Notes: generated from the letters alone by a model not told the origin. A stretch of 64,000 nucleotides of DNA from Phaeotremella fagi (GCA_001599715.1 BCHU01000001.1:1845634-1909633), one strand, 5' to 3'. Shown: positions 21,937 through 34,880, numbered from the stretch's first letter. A program made the numbers and translations.

Positions 21937-24104
21937 TCAACTTTTACCTGAAGTCCTCTTGATCGCCTTTTGCTTCTCAGCTTTAGGCATCTTGTGCTTT
22001 CTCTTCTCTCTATTTTCTTCTTTCAAGGCTTTCTTTCGCTCCTGCATCGTGACGTAATTAGTCATGAATAGGGAATTTATGCTTTGGTTACTCACTTTCT
22101 TGGCATCTCTATCTTCATGTCTGAATCCACGAGATTTTTTATCAAACGCTTCCTCGTCAACTTCCGATGATGACTCCTCATCATCGTCACCTTCGAATCT
22201 AACACCTTTCTTTACTGGAACGTCGACATTTTCGATTCCCAACGGCAAAGATTCTTTCTCAACTTTATCTCCAATATCCAATCCAGTCAGACCGGCATAA
22301 ATCAATTTATCTCCCCCACCTGACCGAAGTATATCTACATCCCGTTCTGGGTCGTAAACTTCCGCCAGACTTCTAGGAATATACGATGACATGAAAACAG
22401 CATCATCGCTAGCACTTGGTTTCGTCGTTGATGTCGATTCCTTGTTCGTGGGAACCTCTGATTCTCCCTTCTCCAACCAATCGCGGATGACGTCCAGTAA
22501 TCTTTCTTCCCCGGCTGCACCAAGTTCATCGTCAGGAGAGAGTGAGCCGACCACTTCATCAACAACGAAACTCCAAGTTTTCTGTACTCCTAACGTCTTG
22601 ACTTCTCCACCTGATCGTCGAACAAAGTAATCTTCGACATTTCTAATATCGGTTCGCAAGAAATCAAATGAACGAGGATGATCATGTTCCACTGATTGTG
22701 ATACGTCAATAATATACAGATGCCCATCGTGATACCTAGTCGTTAGTGGGGACCAAATGATCGAACTCACAATATGTTGTACTCGCTCAAATCAGCATGC
22801 ACCAATTTGCAGTTGTGATACATTCGCCTCATAGCAACCAGTAGTTCCGCATATAATCCTGCGAGTCGACTATTCGAAATATCGGCATCTTTAAGTCTCG
22901 GCGATGCACTGGAACTATTAGCACCTCAAATCAAACCACAATACTCACTCGTCGTCCACTCCAAGAAATTCCATGACCAAGACGTTCTCCCTTCCTTCAA
23001 TCACCCGTGGTGCTCTGATACCCCCCTGCTCTAGTCTTCTCAAATTTCTCAATTCTTTCTCCGCCCACAGTCTAACCATCTTTCTAGGATTGTGAGATGA
23101 AGCATAACCACCTCTAAATCTATGTTCTCCCACAATGTACGCTTGACGAGCTTTAAAAGAGAGTATCGACGTTCGATAGATTTTGACAGCAAGCGAATTA
23201 GGGAGTGGTAGAATCGAAGCAGGGGGCGTCAGCGAGACCATTGCGTGGTAAACGTTTGCCTGTTTCATCAGCTTTGAGGTTGCTTTCAAAATACTTACTT
23301 CTTTACCCGTGCTCACACAACCTTCGATCTTGCCTATTATACCTCTGTTCACGAGACCTGATAATACTAGCCTAGTTCTTGGATCCAAAACCTGTTCATG
23401 TGTTGCACGATCACTCTTATCTTTCGTATTTTGTCTATCCTGTGCTGACTTGGGATTTGCAGCGACTCCACCGGTAGATAAAAGAGAGGGATTTATCAGC
23501 CGTTTTGGGGTCGTTTGAGATTGGGACGAGTTGGATTTTGGTGCTCGATGTACGTGAACATTTCTAGCTGGTAATGGCGGTCTGTCCTGCACCGAGGTCG
23601 TTCTGTCTAATCGCGACGAAGATGCTTGAGGTGTAGCATGTACGGCAGCGTGTTGTTGACGAATTCGGTTATACTGTTTCGTAAAGTCTGATGTATCAGT
23701 ACACATTCAGTATTCACTGCCTTACCTCCATCAGCTAATTCCCAATCTTCATCGTCAACTTCCCAGTCTTCCTCTTCTTCCTCGTAATCCTCGTTCTGGG
23801 CATTACGAGGTGGCAACAAGCCAGAATCGTCATCAATGGACGCAAATGAACCAAAATGCTCTTCACCATCGAGTGGTTGACCTGGAACATAACCTAGTTC
23901 ATCTTCTGATCCTTCCTCTACGCTTGATCCATCATCGTCTTCTTGCAATTCTGCATCCTTCAATCCATCATTTGGAGAGGAGGAGTCAATCTCATCTATG
24001 TATCCTTTACCATCAGAACGGCGGTCTAGAGTCGATTCCAGTTTGTTTTCTACAGTAGGAACATCCTCTTCTGCATCTTCGAACTGTCCGCAGTTGACTG
24101 TCAT
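21937..24104 (-). CDS. RIO1: RIO1-type protein kinase
   Basis: Atypical kinase/ATPase needed for late 40S maturation. The N-terminal exon (24104 downwards) is acidic ([20 protein letters not shown]). The kinase domain carries the P-loop STGKE-ANVYHA across an intron near 23260-23300, and the Lys region [20 protein letters not shown]. It continues with [20 protein letters not shown] and NVLVMEFLG. The catalytic loop is [12 protein letters not shown] near 22770-22810, and the metal-binding [13 protein letters not shown] follows one intron later. The C-terminus is a basic tail ending [12 protein letters not shown]. All the RIO1 signatures are intact. It is divergent with DCS1, with 226 bp between starts. 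Confidence 0.95.
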
Positions 24105-24330
24105 GTTGATATATGCTAGGGCGGATAAGATACAAAATGAAATGAACCTCTATATGAAATCAAAGCAACAACAATTTTTTCAACTAATGATGTAAAATTT
24201 CCACGTGGAATCTCGATAACAATTGCGGGGTATCTGGGGTAAGATGTCAAAAGTCGAAGCAGTCAACAGTGAGTTGATTACTCCCTCCTACTTCAACTCA
24301 TCTATCCATACATCTATACTGCCATACATA
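24105..24330. promoter_or_regulatory. Divergent RIO1/DCS1 promoter
   Basis: A short shared spacer containing a perfect CCACGTGG palindrome (CACGTG at 24202-24207). Confidence 0.4.
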
Positions 24331-25601
24331 ATGTCACTCCAAGTAATCACAGTGGAAGATCTCCAAAAATTCACATTCCAAAGGATATTATCTCAAAGTC
24401 AGTCTTATTGGCCTTATTTATCCAACCTCTTTCGGTTAAGTGCTGACGCTATACTATTCTCTGTAATCTTAGATGCAGCAACAGGTTCAGTCTACCTCCT
24501 TGGCTCTCTAGACGATGAGCTTACCATAATACACATCGAAAGGACTTCTCTACCGACCGAGTCTCCTGAATCACTGGTTACAAAGACATTGAATGAGTTG
24601 AATATCTTCCTTAGCAACGCTCCTGTAGGTGCTTCTGTACTTCAGAGAGCTCTATTGATCTTTGTGCAGTATTTCTCAGGCCATGCATGGTTATGCAGGA
24701 CGAGTGACTCCGTACCAGACGTTACTTTGAAAATCATTTCTCCGGCGACAGAAACCCATATCAAGAAATATTCCACTCAAGAGCGATGCGTTGTTCACGA
24801 AACACCTGCCTTGTATGAAAAAGTTGTTGTTCCTTATATCAACTCCTTTCCACCAGAGAGACTTGATTGGTAAGTTGAAATCTAAGCTTTCAGAGACATG
24901 AAGAATCTCATCTGAATCTCTGACAGGGTCTATAATATTTTATCAGGAAAAAAAGAAGCAGAAAGAGTTCTATACAAAGATGACCACAGCGAGAATGGCT
25001 TTGTCATTGTCCCCGATCTCAAATGGGATCAAACATCCATGCTAGCTCTTGCAAGTCCATCCTCTGTAATACAGACTGCAACACTAACGGATCCCACTTT
25101 TAAGTATCTCACCGCCATCGTTCACACTCGCTCAATCCGTTCTCTTCGTGATTTGACGAAAGAACACCTTCCATTGCTTCGTGACATTCGTAGTAGAGCT
25201 GGTCAAGTTGTGAAGGAGCACTTTGATGTCGATAGCAGAAAATTGAGACTTTTTGTTCACTATCAACCGTCATATTGTATGTCGTATTTTGAACCGAAAT
25301 AGTGCTTTTATTGATGACACTCAGATCACTTCCATGTTCATATCGTTCACATATCACATGAGGGCTTGGCCGGAATGACAGTCGGACAAGCTCACCTGTT
25401 GGACGACATGATCTCACTGGTTAGTCAACTTTCTTCTCAACGATCATGATCATGAACTGAACCGCCTTTCAGTTGGAGCTATCGCCTCCTTCCCCTCAAC
25501 CGACAATCATCTCTCAGATGACCTTCACTTATGCTCTTGGCGTTGAACACGGCTTATATTCTGGGCTTGCTGCGAATGAAGAAGGTTCCAGTCCAGCATA
25601 G
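24331..25601 (+). CDS. DCS1: Scavenger mRNA decapping enzyme (DcpS/Dcs1)
   Basis: Hydrolyses the m7GpppN cap left after 3'-5' mRNA decay. The start MSLQVITVEDLQKFTFQRIL is followed by an intron, then a DcpS N-terminal domain (TGSVYLLGSLDDELTIIHIE). The linker and HIT domain follow: ILSGKKEAERVLYKD, GFVIVPDLKWDQ, HTRSIRSLRDLTKEHLPLLR, and the catalytic triad YHFHVHIVHIS just after an intron at about 25280-25325. The end is YALGVEHGLYSGLAANEEGS before TAG at 25599-25601. An in-frame ATG exists at 24244, but the added residues are not conserved-looking and a gtgagt donor lies between, so 24331 is preferred. Confidence 0.93.
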
Positions 25602-25822
25602 ACGAAGGTCATAGATTTTCGATGTGGACGTTACATATATACATACATAAGAAGAGGTATCTTGGATCTTGCGCCGCTGGTCAGCCCATGTTGAAGTCTT
25701 TTAACTAAGTTCTCTGTCAGTCCTGCTTCGTTGTAGTGCGGTTACCTACTTCATTGACATGATATACCCTCTTAGAGAACTAATTTAGGGACCATCGAGC
25801 AAGTTTTCGGCGTCTTGTTGTG

Positions 25823-26338
25823 TTATGAAGTTGGCTTTGAAGCAGATTTAAAAGCGTAATAATCTCCTCTTCGTCTGGTAGCGTAGTCCATTAATGCCCT
25901 TCCCTTCTTCCCGCCATTGTCTCCTTCCGTTTCATCCAGTAAAGTCTCCTTCTCCTGTGAACCGTCTATAATGATCTCTCCCACACCTTGGCTCAATAGT
26001 TCTCTGATCGTAGCTTGTCTTTCCTCCTTATCAACATCATTCAAAGGTAATTCCACCTCTTTGACCAAGTCCATCAACCCAATCAACCCATTCAATTCGG
26101 ACATCAACGTAGCTTCTTCATTACTGTTCTCAGGCGGAGGGTTCAAAGCTGAAAGACGGTGTAATTTATGGAGTGTCTCCCTGGTTATCGTCGGCTGTGT
26201 TGTCTTAAGTAATTCGAGACGAGCAGAAATGGTATCTGAGATATTGGAAGAGCTTTGTCCAGAAACGGGAGTAGTACTGAAAAACCTTTGCCTGGGAGTA
26301 TTCAACCAGACTATTCGGAGGACTGTGAGGGCGCGCAT
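25823..26338 (-). CDS. Mitochondrial Glu-tRNA(Gln) amidotransferase subunit C-like
   Basis: A single-exon gene of about 170 residues. MRALTVLRIVWLNTPRQRFF-STTP looks like a mitochondrial leader. ITRETLHKLHRLSALNPPPE, followed by LNGLIGLMDLVKEVELP, has the helix spacing of GatC, the small subunit that clamps GatA and GatB. The tail is charged and ends KSASKPTS. GatC is poorly conserved, so the call rests on the pattern of leader, short helical core and size. It shares a 257-bp divergent promoter with IWR1. Confidence 0.6.
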   Translation of the reverse strand: MRALTVLRIVWLNTPRQRFFSTTPVSGQSSSNISDTISARLELLKTTQPTITRETLHKLHRLSALNPPPENSNEEATLMSELNGLIGLMDLVKEVELPLNDVDKEERQATIRELLSQGVGEIIIDGSQEKETLLDETEGDNGGKKGRALMDYATRRRGDYYAFKSASKPTS

Positions 26339-26594
26339 GTGACAATGATTGTTAGTGATTCGATTTATGAGGTTAAGGGAATGATTGTGAAAAGTGAAAG
26401 GAGCAACGTTATGAAAGCTGAACATTTGTACTTAACTCACTTAACTTACTTAACTGACGTACTGACGGAACTTTTATGAGTGTCATCAAAAGTTAAAGCT
26501 GAACGTGAAATCATCGTACAACTTTGACCTTCTGCTTTTCTTAAAATCTACCTACCTACAGCTTTCTCATCCGAGTTATCAACCAGGAATAGAA

Positions 26595-27884
26595 ATGTCA
26601 ACTTCAACAGCAACTGCTTCTTACACCGTACTTCGAATCAAAAGAAAAGCCAATGATCCACCGCTGGCGTCTCTCGGTAAGGATGATTACCCCGGTCTGT
26701 TACTGAATCTTATTCTTAGTGATACAAGATGGAGTCGAGAATCGTGTAAAGAAACGTAGAGATATAACGGGTAGAGCTAGAGGTGTCTTTAGGCTAGCAG
26801 AAACTGTACCCCATACTTGGGAAGGTAGAGGTAAAGAAGGAGAAATATTGAGAGTGAGTGGTAATTTGATTAGTTATTTGTGTCACTAATGGTGATTCAC
26901 TTTCTGCAATGTCAGACCAGGATAGCAGATCTACTGTCATCGAATCCCGTTTCTCCACTACCATCACCACCTGTAGCAGATATAGAGTCAACATCAACGG
27001 CACCAGGCCGCGTAGATGAAACTCTCATCTCAACATCACCATCTTCATCGTTTCAACCTCCAGCTCCGAGTACCACTCAATATAGGGTCATTCCCCCGCC
27101 CCAAAAACGAGCTGCTGCTCGAATGTCTCTCCCACCAAGGATATTAACTTTTGAAGAGTTAGTTGTACACTCTTAAAAGGGTATGAGATAGCTCATCATT
27201 TCCTATTCTATTAGAATTGCCCAAGGGGAATCGCCTTTAGTATTTGTGGACGCTCAAGCTGTATCCGAGGACAACCTTCTTAAACAAAAACCAGTTCCTA
27301 CTGCTCTCAGTTCTAGTCCTCAAGCACCAGAGATGGCAGCATTTCAATCAATGTTGCAGGAATATCTGAAATGTGGGTCTAGGGTCCTTGTATCGTGTTC
27401 AACGCACTGCTGAAGTCTTCCGGTAGTGGAGCAGTCTTCTGCTGTGGAGAACGTTATCGAACAACCTTCTGTCGAGGATTATGTCTATGATCTTTATTAT
27501 AGAGATATACGGCCAGAGGTCATCTCTGGGGTTGCGGCGATGGGATTGGGGGTGGGAGATGGAGTCAGAGGTGTGGGTGCCTTGTGAGCATATGTTTTTG
27601 CCCACCTCCGGTCTCATTAATACTGACAATGTTTTCAACGCAGACTTGGATATGAGGACTTATCACCTCCTTCGTCACCGTCAGATTCAGAAGCTGAGGA
27701 TGAAGCTGATGAAGATTCGAATGACGAAGATTATTATCGAAACGATTATCCTGAAGATGAAGACGCTGATGAAGATATGGCCGGATTCGTCAATGCTGGT
27801 TCCGATGGGGAGTGGAGCAACGATGAGGAGGACGAGGAGGAGGGAGGCAGCAGTGAGGATCGAGGAAAGTGGGACTACCGGTAG
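26595..27884 (+). CDS. IWR1: Iwr1/SLC7A6OS-type RNA polymerase II import factor
   Basis: Iwr1 accompanies assembled RNA polymerase II into the nucleus. It starts MSTSTATASYTVLRIKRKAN, the conserved basic beginning with L-R-I-K-R-K. After several introns the Iwr1 region appears: VEDYVYDLYYRDI, then LGYEDLSPPSSPSDSE and the acidic DSNDEDYYRNDYPEDEDADE motif. The end is EDRGKWDYR with TAG at 27882-27884. The Y-V-Y-D-L-Y-Y and N-D-Y-P-E motifs are the diagnostic parts. It is divergent with the GatC-like gene and tail-to-tail with the TCD gene. Confidence 0.88.
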
Positions 27885-28111
27885 TAAATGGTTGATCTGG
27901 AGTAAATCGTCATTCCTCCTTCAAAAGACAACGAGCACGAACAACATTCTGTATATGTCCTGTACCTCTACATGCGTATATGTATCAATACCTGTAAAGA
28001 TATATTCTCTGCCTTACCTTCTGCGACGCACTATTCGGTGATCAAAATTTGGGCAGTCTGCTCTCAAAGTCGCCTGTAAAACTACGATCCATAAAGGTCC
28101 TATGTACCATC

Positions 28112-29847
28112 TCAACTCCTTCTATAAGCAGCGACTTTTCTTGCCCCGTCCAGTCTCCTGTTGACCACTTGAACAGCATCAGCACCCCAAACTTCCAAAA
28201 CACTTTTGCCTCCAATCAGACACTCCTTCTCATGACGTTCCGCATCCTTACTAGACATAATGACAACATTGTCATCAGCAAGCTCCTTCGTGCGTTCCCA
28301 TCTGACAGCTTGAGGTCGGGGTAAAATGACTTGAGGAGGAATGGTTGATCGACCGTTATTCAGATCTTCGAAGATATAACCTAGTTCTTCTACCGTAATC
28401 ATGATTTTCTCCTGGAATTCAGACTTTTTCACTCTTTGCTCCCTTTCTGATAGATTCGTCGCAAGCTGTTGATACAATCTCCGTCTATTTTTGATTTCAC
28501 TGAAATCAGTCAATGGTTTCCCGCCTAAATCCAGCAATATGTAGGTAGCGATTTGCAATCCGAAAATTGCTGGTAGAGGCCCAAGTACTGGCAGAATTCT
28601 GACTCTGAAGTCGTCAAATGCCGATAGATGTTTTACAGAACCTTTCTGGAATTCTTCCTCTGGTAGGGGTAGGAGCTTGATTTCACCAGGTACTTCGGTT
28701 GAGTATACAACTTTGATACCTCCACTGACGCCTTGTTTCCTTAATTTTTGACGCACACTTCTCGCAAGAGGATCCTCATATGTATTTGAGATATCTCTGC
28801 AGATTATTCTCAGTAGGTTAAACAATCTAGCACCAGTTCTCGGTAACTTACGCAATTTGAATTTTGGTGGGATCCCGTTTCGCTCCAGCCCCCATGCTAG
28901 AGAAGACCTTGATTTTGTTCTTATAACAATAAGCAAGAAGATCGACCTTGGTGTCTATGTTATCTATTGCGTCTACGACGTAGTCGGCTCCACGCAGCCA
29001 AGCTTCACTCTCTTCCCCTTTCCTCCACAGACCAACTTGGATATCGATTCTAAATTGTTTGTTAAGTTACTTTCAGCAGAAGGCCAAAAGATAAACCCAC
29101 TGTGCCCAAGGAGCAATCTTTCTCAAGAACTTTTGCGTCGCAACGACTTTGGGCGATCCCACATCTTCTAACGTAGCGCAAGCGTGTCGATTGAGTGACG
29201 AAAGGGTCGTGAGGTCAAACTGCTTGATGTCAATTTGAGCAATATTGACAATAAATTTCAAGCTCACATCTATTAGGGATATTCTACCCACTCCACTGAA
29301 TTAAAGAATATGAGCGAGGGACAGTGGATACGACTTGAGGAGCTATACGAACCTTCTTAATAACATCAAGGCACACCAGCTTCCAACTCCTCCGCATCCA
29401 ACAATAACCACATGTGAATTTCTTATCGTCTCCATTGACTGTTCACCCATAAAGGTGTAGTTCCTCGTTAACTATCATGTGAATAAGGAATCAGTCCACC
29501 GTTTTTGAGAATATCTAATTAGCACATGAACGAACCTGTTCACGAATCAGCCCTTCGTCGAATTCACCTTTCTTCCATTCTCTTTGTCGACGTCCACCTC
29601 CAGGGATCTCCTCTCCCTCAGCATGCCTCTCAGCAACTTCCTCTGGTGTCAAAAGTCCATCACTCTCCCTACTATGTTCCCACTCCTCGACGTCCTCACC
29701 AACCTGCTTTTTCAATCTCTCCGTTCGATGCTCCCTTCTTAGAGCTTGAAATGATAGTATAGCAGTCGTTGTAGCAACAGTTGATATCACAGCAGTCAGT
29801 GCCAGTGACTGCTTGAACGATAGCATCGACGAGGAGCTTGAAGACAT
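28112..29847 (-). CDS. tRNA threonylcarbamoyladenosine dehydratase (Tcd1/Tcd2 type)
   Basis: Catalyses ATP-dependent cyclisation of t6A37 in tRNAs to ct6A. The N-terminus (MSSSSSSMLSFKQSLALTAV ... TTTAILSFQALRRE) has a membrane segment, as in the yeast proteins of the mitochondrial outer membrane. The E1/ThiF-like fold follows: VVIVGCGGVGSWCA (nucleotide loop), SGVGRISLIDFD, LSSLNRHACATLEDVGSPKV, DYVVDAIDNI and KVFSSMGAGAKRDPTKIQI. Then come DISNTYEDPLARSVRQKLRK and VYSTEVPGEIKLLPL. The C-terminal part ends ARKVAAYRRS. All the family signatures are intact; which yeast paralogue it matches is not decidable. It is divergent with TFB2, with 188 bp between starts. Confidence 0.92.
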
Positions 29848-30035
29848 CGTCAGATCGGTGAGATTTTGTGAATAAAGTAGCAAGTCAAAAAGGTTGGGTG
29901 AAATTTAAAACCTAATGCCGAACCAATTCGTAAAATGGTGCCCCTTGATACTGCTCTTTGAATTTGGATGATATCATTTAATCTTGACTGTATCGTCTAC
30001 ATTTCATCAATAATTGCAACTCAGCAATCTGAGAG

Positions 30036-32077
30036 ATGGTACAGCCATCATTCTCCAATCCTCACAGTGCCAAGGATGGTCCTTCTATATCTCCAACAGC
30101 TCCATTGGATGGTTTCCTTGACAATCAATCGTCGGCGTTCTATGAGGAATTGTATAGATCTGAAGCAGCTTGTCTCTCGGTTCTTAGGTCAGTTGAAAGG
30201 TCTCGTGTCGAATGAACTGCGAATGCTGAGACTATCTAGACTCCTTCCCCCAGTCTGTCGACATGTCATTCTACATATGCTTTGGTCTCATAAACCATTG
30301 CGAACAACTGAATTGAAAGCTTTCTGTGGATTAGGAGCTGAGGTCTCACTGGAAGAGTAAGTTCACATCTATAGTAGTCCTTCCTTCCCATCACTGAGAA
30401 TAGATGCAGAGTCTCCAAGATCGTGGCCCCTGCTCTGAAGCGCAAAATATTTGGTGACATGCGCTATCATCAGAACAAGATGCAATGGCCCTTGAACGAA
30501 ACTTTTAAAACAGGATTGAGGAATGCGTTGACTGGATTGTCAGTATTTTTCATATTCTCTCACTTCAATGAACTGATTGGATTGGTAATGATAGAGGTCA
30601 ATCGAATTCATTTGGAGTGCCATTTGATAGAGGTCCAGATGATCTGGCATTGAACGAAGATGATATTGTTAATTACGCAGAGGAAACTTGGGAGGTTCGT
30701 CGATTACCTGATTGGTTTCACCTTACAAGCTTATCTCACCCTCGATAGGCCATTCTCAAGTACATGGTCTCTTCAGGTCTTGATACCGGTATGGCAACAT
30801 TAATACCGAGAACTCAAGTTCTGTCTCTGTTGCATCGAAGTGGGTTAATGGTCGATACGTCAGTACATTTGTGGAGAAACTTGTTCTCAGCTGATCCTTT
30901 GTCTCAGTTTGAGAAACAATTCATCGACGATCAATCATGAGCGACTCACAATCACCTCGAAAGGCTTCCAGTTCTTGCTAGAAGAGAGGCAGGCCCAGCT
31001 TTGGCAAATTCTGATGTACTATTTAACGGTACGTTGCTGACTTTTTCCTGTCTTACTACTGTACTCAAATCGGCATTCCATACTCAGACACAGGAAAGAC
31101 CTGCGGCCGTTCTTTCTGTGTTCTTCTCTTTAGGTTGTATGGAACTGGGCCAGGTATTTTGAATTTGACTTCGTGCCAGGGAAAATCTAATCATTTAATC
31201 AGGATTATTCTGCTTCGGAATCATTTCCAGAAGCTAAAAGCGTTTTGGTTGATCTCGAACTGTTTGGTTTCATTCATAAACGTAAAAAGGGAGAAAATGG
31301 GAGAGTAGATCAGTTTTATCCTACTCACTTGGCAACGTCACTGTGCGCTGGTGATGCCTCGCTGTCGACGACGCAATCTGTTGATATGAAGCGTTTCTTA
31401 ATCTTAGAGACGAATTACAAGATTTACGCTTATACTTGTAAGTATACTGATTTAATTCGGTCAGAAATATAAGATGATGCTGATACTTCTGACCGATAGC
31501 GAATGAATTGGAGATTGCCATTCTCAACCTGTTTGTGAATATCCGGATGAAGTACCCAAACTTGGTTGTTGGAAAGTTAGACAGGAAGCATGTAAAAGCA
31601 GCTATGGACAAGGGAATATCGGCTTATCAGGTACGTTCCTAGAAGTCGATGAACTGAGACTGACTTTGTCCTCAGATCATTGCTTATCTTTCAAGTCACG
31701 CTCATCCTCAAATGTACACCTCGGTGAGCATTTCGTCTTGATTATCTAATCCCAGCTGAATGAAAATTAAGCCTCCTCCCCTTTTACATCCCTCGGTGGT
31801 AGATCAGCTTCATCTATGGGACAAAGAGAGAAATCGATTAGGATCTCAGGACGGTACGTGTATCGAATCAATTCGGACGACTTCTGACTTGCACGTAGTA
31901 TTTCAAATCGAATTCAACTCGAAAGAATTGTTCGAAGCTGCAGAAGCGTACTCCCATACTTTAGCTGGATACATTCATTCTGTACCTTCTTCTCGTCTAC
32001 TGTATATTGATCCTCAAGTTAAGGACACAGTCCGCGACTTCATTCAAGAGAAACAGATTGAACTTCGTGGTTTATGA
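30036..32077 (+). CDS. TFB2: TFIIH core subunit Tfb2 (p52)
   Basis: Tfb2 supports the Ssl2/XPB ATPase in TFIIH for transcription initiation and nucleotide excision repair. It starts MVQPSFSNPHSAKDG, then DGFLDNQSSAFYEELYRSEA and, across an intron, RLLPPVCRHVILHMLW. The central part has YMVSSGLDTGMATLIPRTQV and SLLHRSGLMVD. Further on are RPAAVLSVFFSLGCMELGQD, LVDLELFGFIHKRK, FYPTHLATSLC and RFLILETNYKIYAYT. The C-terminal dimerisation region is ISAYQIIAYLSSHAHPQMYT, then DQLHLWDKERNRL and QIEFNSKELFEAAEAYS, ending EKQIELRGL with TGA at 32075-32077. More than ten short introns are needed. Confidence 0.93.
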
Positions 32078-32595
32078 GAGTGGCGAGAGTTAGATACATG
32101 ATTTCTGAAAAGATTTCTAAAACGAAAAGTAGATGGTGTAAACATGTTTTGTATTGATGTATATATTTAAACTGTATGGACAAAACAAAGAAAAAAGTAT
32201 ATGGATGTCATGTCATTCAAAACACTTTCACATCTTTCACTTAGCTATGGGGTCCGACCTGGTATAGTTTCTATAACTTGTTCGAAGTTGGTGGAAGTCG
32301 ATTTGAACCTGGAAATTAAAGAGCACAGGTCAATAGTCTTGTTCGTGATCTGGATGTGGTGCAACAACAGCCTTTTGAGGACGTTGAAGGACAATTCTAT
32401 CTGATCAATCAATCCAATGTACAGTCACCACCGATAGGAATTCTTTTCAGGCAACGGTCAATCATGATCAGCTTTCGATCACATCACGGATGTTATCAAA
32501 AAGGATACAAAACGGATACAGACAATGTCCGAACATTCACACGATGAAGCACCTCTCTTAAATCTCTCTTTGCCTCACAGTTCGTTTGACACGTT

Positions 32596-34228
32596 TTATT
32601 GTCCTTGACCTGGCAAAGGTTCCGTCGCTTGAACATAAGTTGGTGGAAGTGGTGTCTGCCAGGCAACTGGACCCGAGTCTTGTTCGTGATGTGGAACATA
32701 CATACGACTAGGATCGATAGGCATTTGATTCATTCTTTGATAATCGAGTGAACCGTCCGAAACGACTGACATTGGCGCAGATGGGATCGTGTTGTTATAA
32801 TAGCTGAAAGTTGAGGTTGAGGTTGCTGGATGTGAGGTGAATGGTGAAACCACTGGTGAACCTTTTTGACCGGGGGCTGGAGGAACTGAAGATGAAGGTG
32901 TTTGAGGGGAAGAATCTGAGAGTGGATTAATAAGTTGTTGTTGAACAGGGCTTGGAGGGACATGTAAAGATGTAGTCGATTGATCATAATGAAGATAACC
33001 AAGGTCAGGTCGAGGAGCGTTATGGTTGACACTTGCTGCTGTACCTCCGGACATGTAAGGTTTTATTTCCGTTCCATCGAAATGAGGTTCTTCCATGTTG
33101 ATTAAATCAAGTGTTGAAGGAATCTCAATAGGTGCCGTTTGTTGTTTTCGACGATGAAGGTACCACAGTAGAGCTATGACTGCACCGATCGCAATAAGAC
33201 CTCCGATTATACCTCCAGCAATAGCTCCACCACTGGGTGACGAGGAGGTAGATGAACTACTATCACTGTTTGAAAGTGCGTTAGGAGATGATGAAGCTGA
33301 CGAAGAAACTGTAGTTGAGTGTGAGCTGGTGACTTGGATAACTGCAGGAGTGGTCGGGGATGAGTGACTCGACGATGCTGATGATATGGTACTGGAAGAT
33401 GAGGGAGTAGAACTGTATGCAGAGTATGTTGAACCTAGATCGGTCGACGGTTCAGAATCGGTGGCAGTGGATGTTGTAGAAGCTAACACAAGGGGTTTTA
33501 AGTTGTTGCTCAAGTCACATGCGTGTACTCACTTGCACTAGTAGCTAAGAGCTTGAGATAAGTTTGAGTCTTCTAGAGATAGAGTGAACTTACCAGAACT
33601 ACTAATTGATGTGCTGCTTGTACCTGGGCAAATTCCAGCTTCTGAATAAAATCAGCCACTATCCTTTTTATTGCCACTTGTATCTCAGCAAGGAAGCAAT
33701 AAAACCTACGGATTATTTGACCATCTGATGACAATCAATCCTAGAACGGCGTGATAACGAAGAAAAAGTGCTCACTGGAATATGCTTTAGCACCAGTACC
33801 ATCTTGAAGCGTAAAGGTAGCGCTGAATCCAGCTGCAAGATTGACATCCCATGTAAAGGAGTTGTTGGTGAATGACCCGAAGTCCTCTCTAATCAATGAC
33901 CATTAATTAAGGACTTCTCAAATTTCATGAACAAATCAGTACTTACATAGTAGGCGCATTTTGAGCACCAGTTTGAATGATCCAAACATGATAAGGAGCG
34001 TTTCCAGTCCAGGTGATAACAGCGGGAGCGCACTACAATATAAAGCATTCAATCCAAAGGCTCCAAAAGAAAAGGTCGACCAAAACCGCAACTTACTTGA
34101 GTCAACGCGGGGCAGGATATAGAAAGACCAACTAAGAGATTGAAGGTCAGAGGAAGATCGTACCATGTTTATGCAAATTTACCTGTCAAAGCCAAATTGA
34201 TGGTTACCAGAGTCAACCAGAATAGCAT
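32596..34228 (-). CDS. Single-pass Ser/Thr-rich surface protein, unknown function
   Basis: It starts MLFWLTLVTINLAL, a signal peptide. Several small exons encode an extracellular domain with CAPAVITWTGNAPYHVWIIQ and NSFTWDVNLAAGFSATFTLQ-DGTGAKAYS, ending in a Cys (AGICPGTS). A Ser/Thr-rich stalk follows, then the TM segment GAIAGGIIGGLIAIGAVIAL-LWYLHRRK. The cytoplasmic tail of about 170 residues is Pro/Ser/Gln-rich and ends EPLPGQGQ. This layout (a small Cys-containing beta domain, a mucin-like stalk, a Gly-rich TM helix, then HRRK) is frequent in basidiomycete surface proteins that may be wall sensors; no function is established. Confidence 0.75.
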
Positions 34229-34880
34229 GTTGAAGAGTTTTGGAGAACTGATTAAAAGATTCTATATATTTATTTGATATATCGTATTTTGTAGGGGATC
34301 AGTCTGGTAGTGAGACGATTTCTACCTTTAAAAGAGTGTGATTGTAAAGAATGAACTTGACTTGCTTATAGATTATTAATAAAATGATATGATCAAAAGG
34401 AGAATGGATTGTTTAGTTCAGTTCCCAGAGGAGATAGATAATTTTTGATGGTCGTCTTTGTTGTGGGTGGGGGTGGTTGCATGAGGTTACTTACGCCCTC
34501 ATGCTGTGTTGTTACGCCGTCCCCTTTTCTATAATCTTCTGAGTCATGTTTCAAAGGTACTCCTTATCGGAACGTAACTCATTGCGGTGTGAGTAGTGTC
34601 CAAGCTTAAAGATGGAAAGGGCTCTTCGGATATAGCGAATCCTCTCAACAGATCTGAAATAGGATGTATGGTATATACAGTGGATAGAATTGGTCGTGAA
34701 TAAATATTATTCTGTTATCCCCCAGAAATTGACCTTGAGCAAAAGGCTTCTACTTGATACGTAACCGTTTCACGAAACAAGGGTCTTGATTGATTGATGC
34801 CACACAAAGTAATTTACAATTCATAATTTACAATCCCAGCAAAAGCAAGAAATTTTAATGATACATATTACTGTTGTTTC
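34229..34880. other. Intergenic region
   Basis: About 650 bp upstream of the surface-protein gene and downstream of SGF29. It contains AT-rich runs, a G-rich patch ggtgggggtggttg at about 34466-34479, and several short palindromic AT stretches. No gene or RNA was recognised. Confidence 0.5.

Noticed and set aside
24244..24330. Upstream in-frame ATG for DCS1
   Set aside because: It would add 29 residues with no conserved pattern; the ATG at 24331 starts a normal DcpS N-terminus. It is kept only as an alternative.
27885..28111. Possible small gene between IWR1 and the TCD gene
   Set aside because: The 227-bp convergent spacer has only short frames continuing from IWR1 and no splice context; it is likely 3' untranslated sequence.
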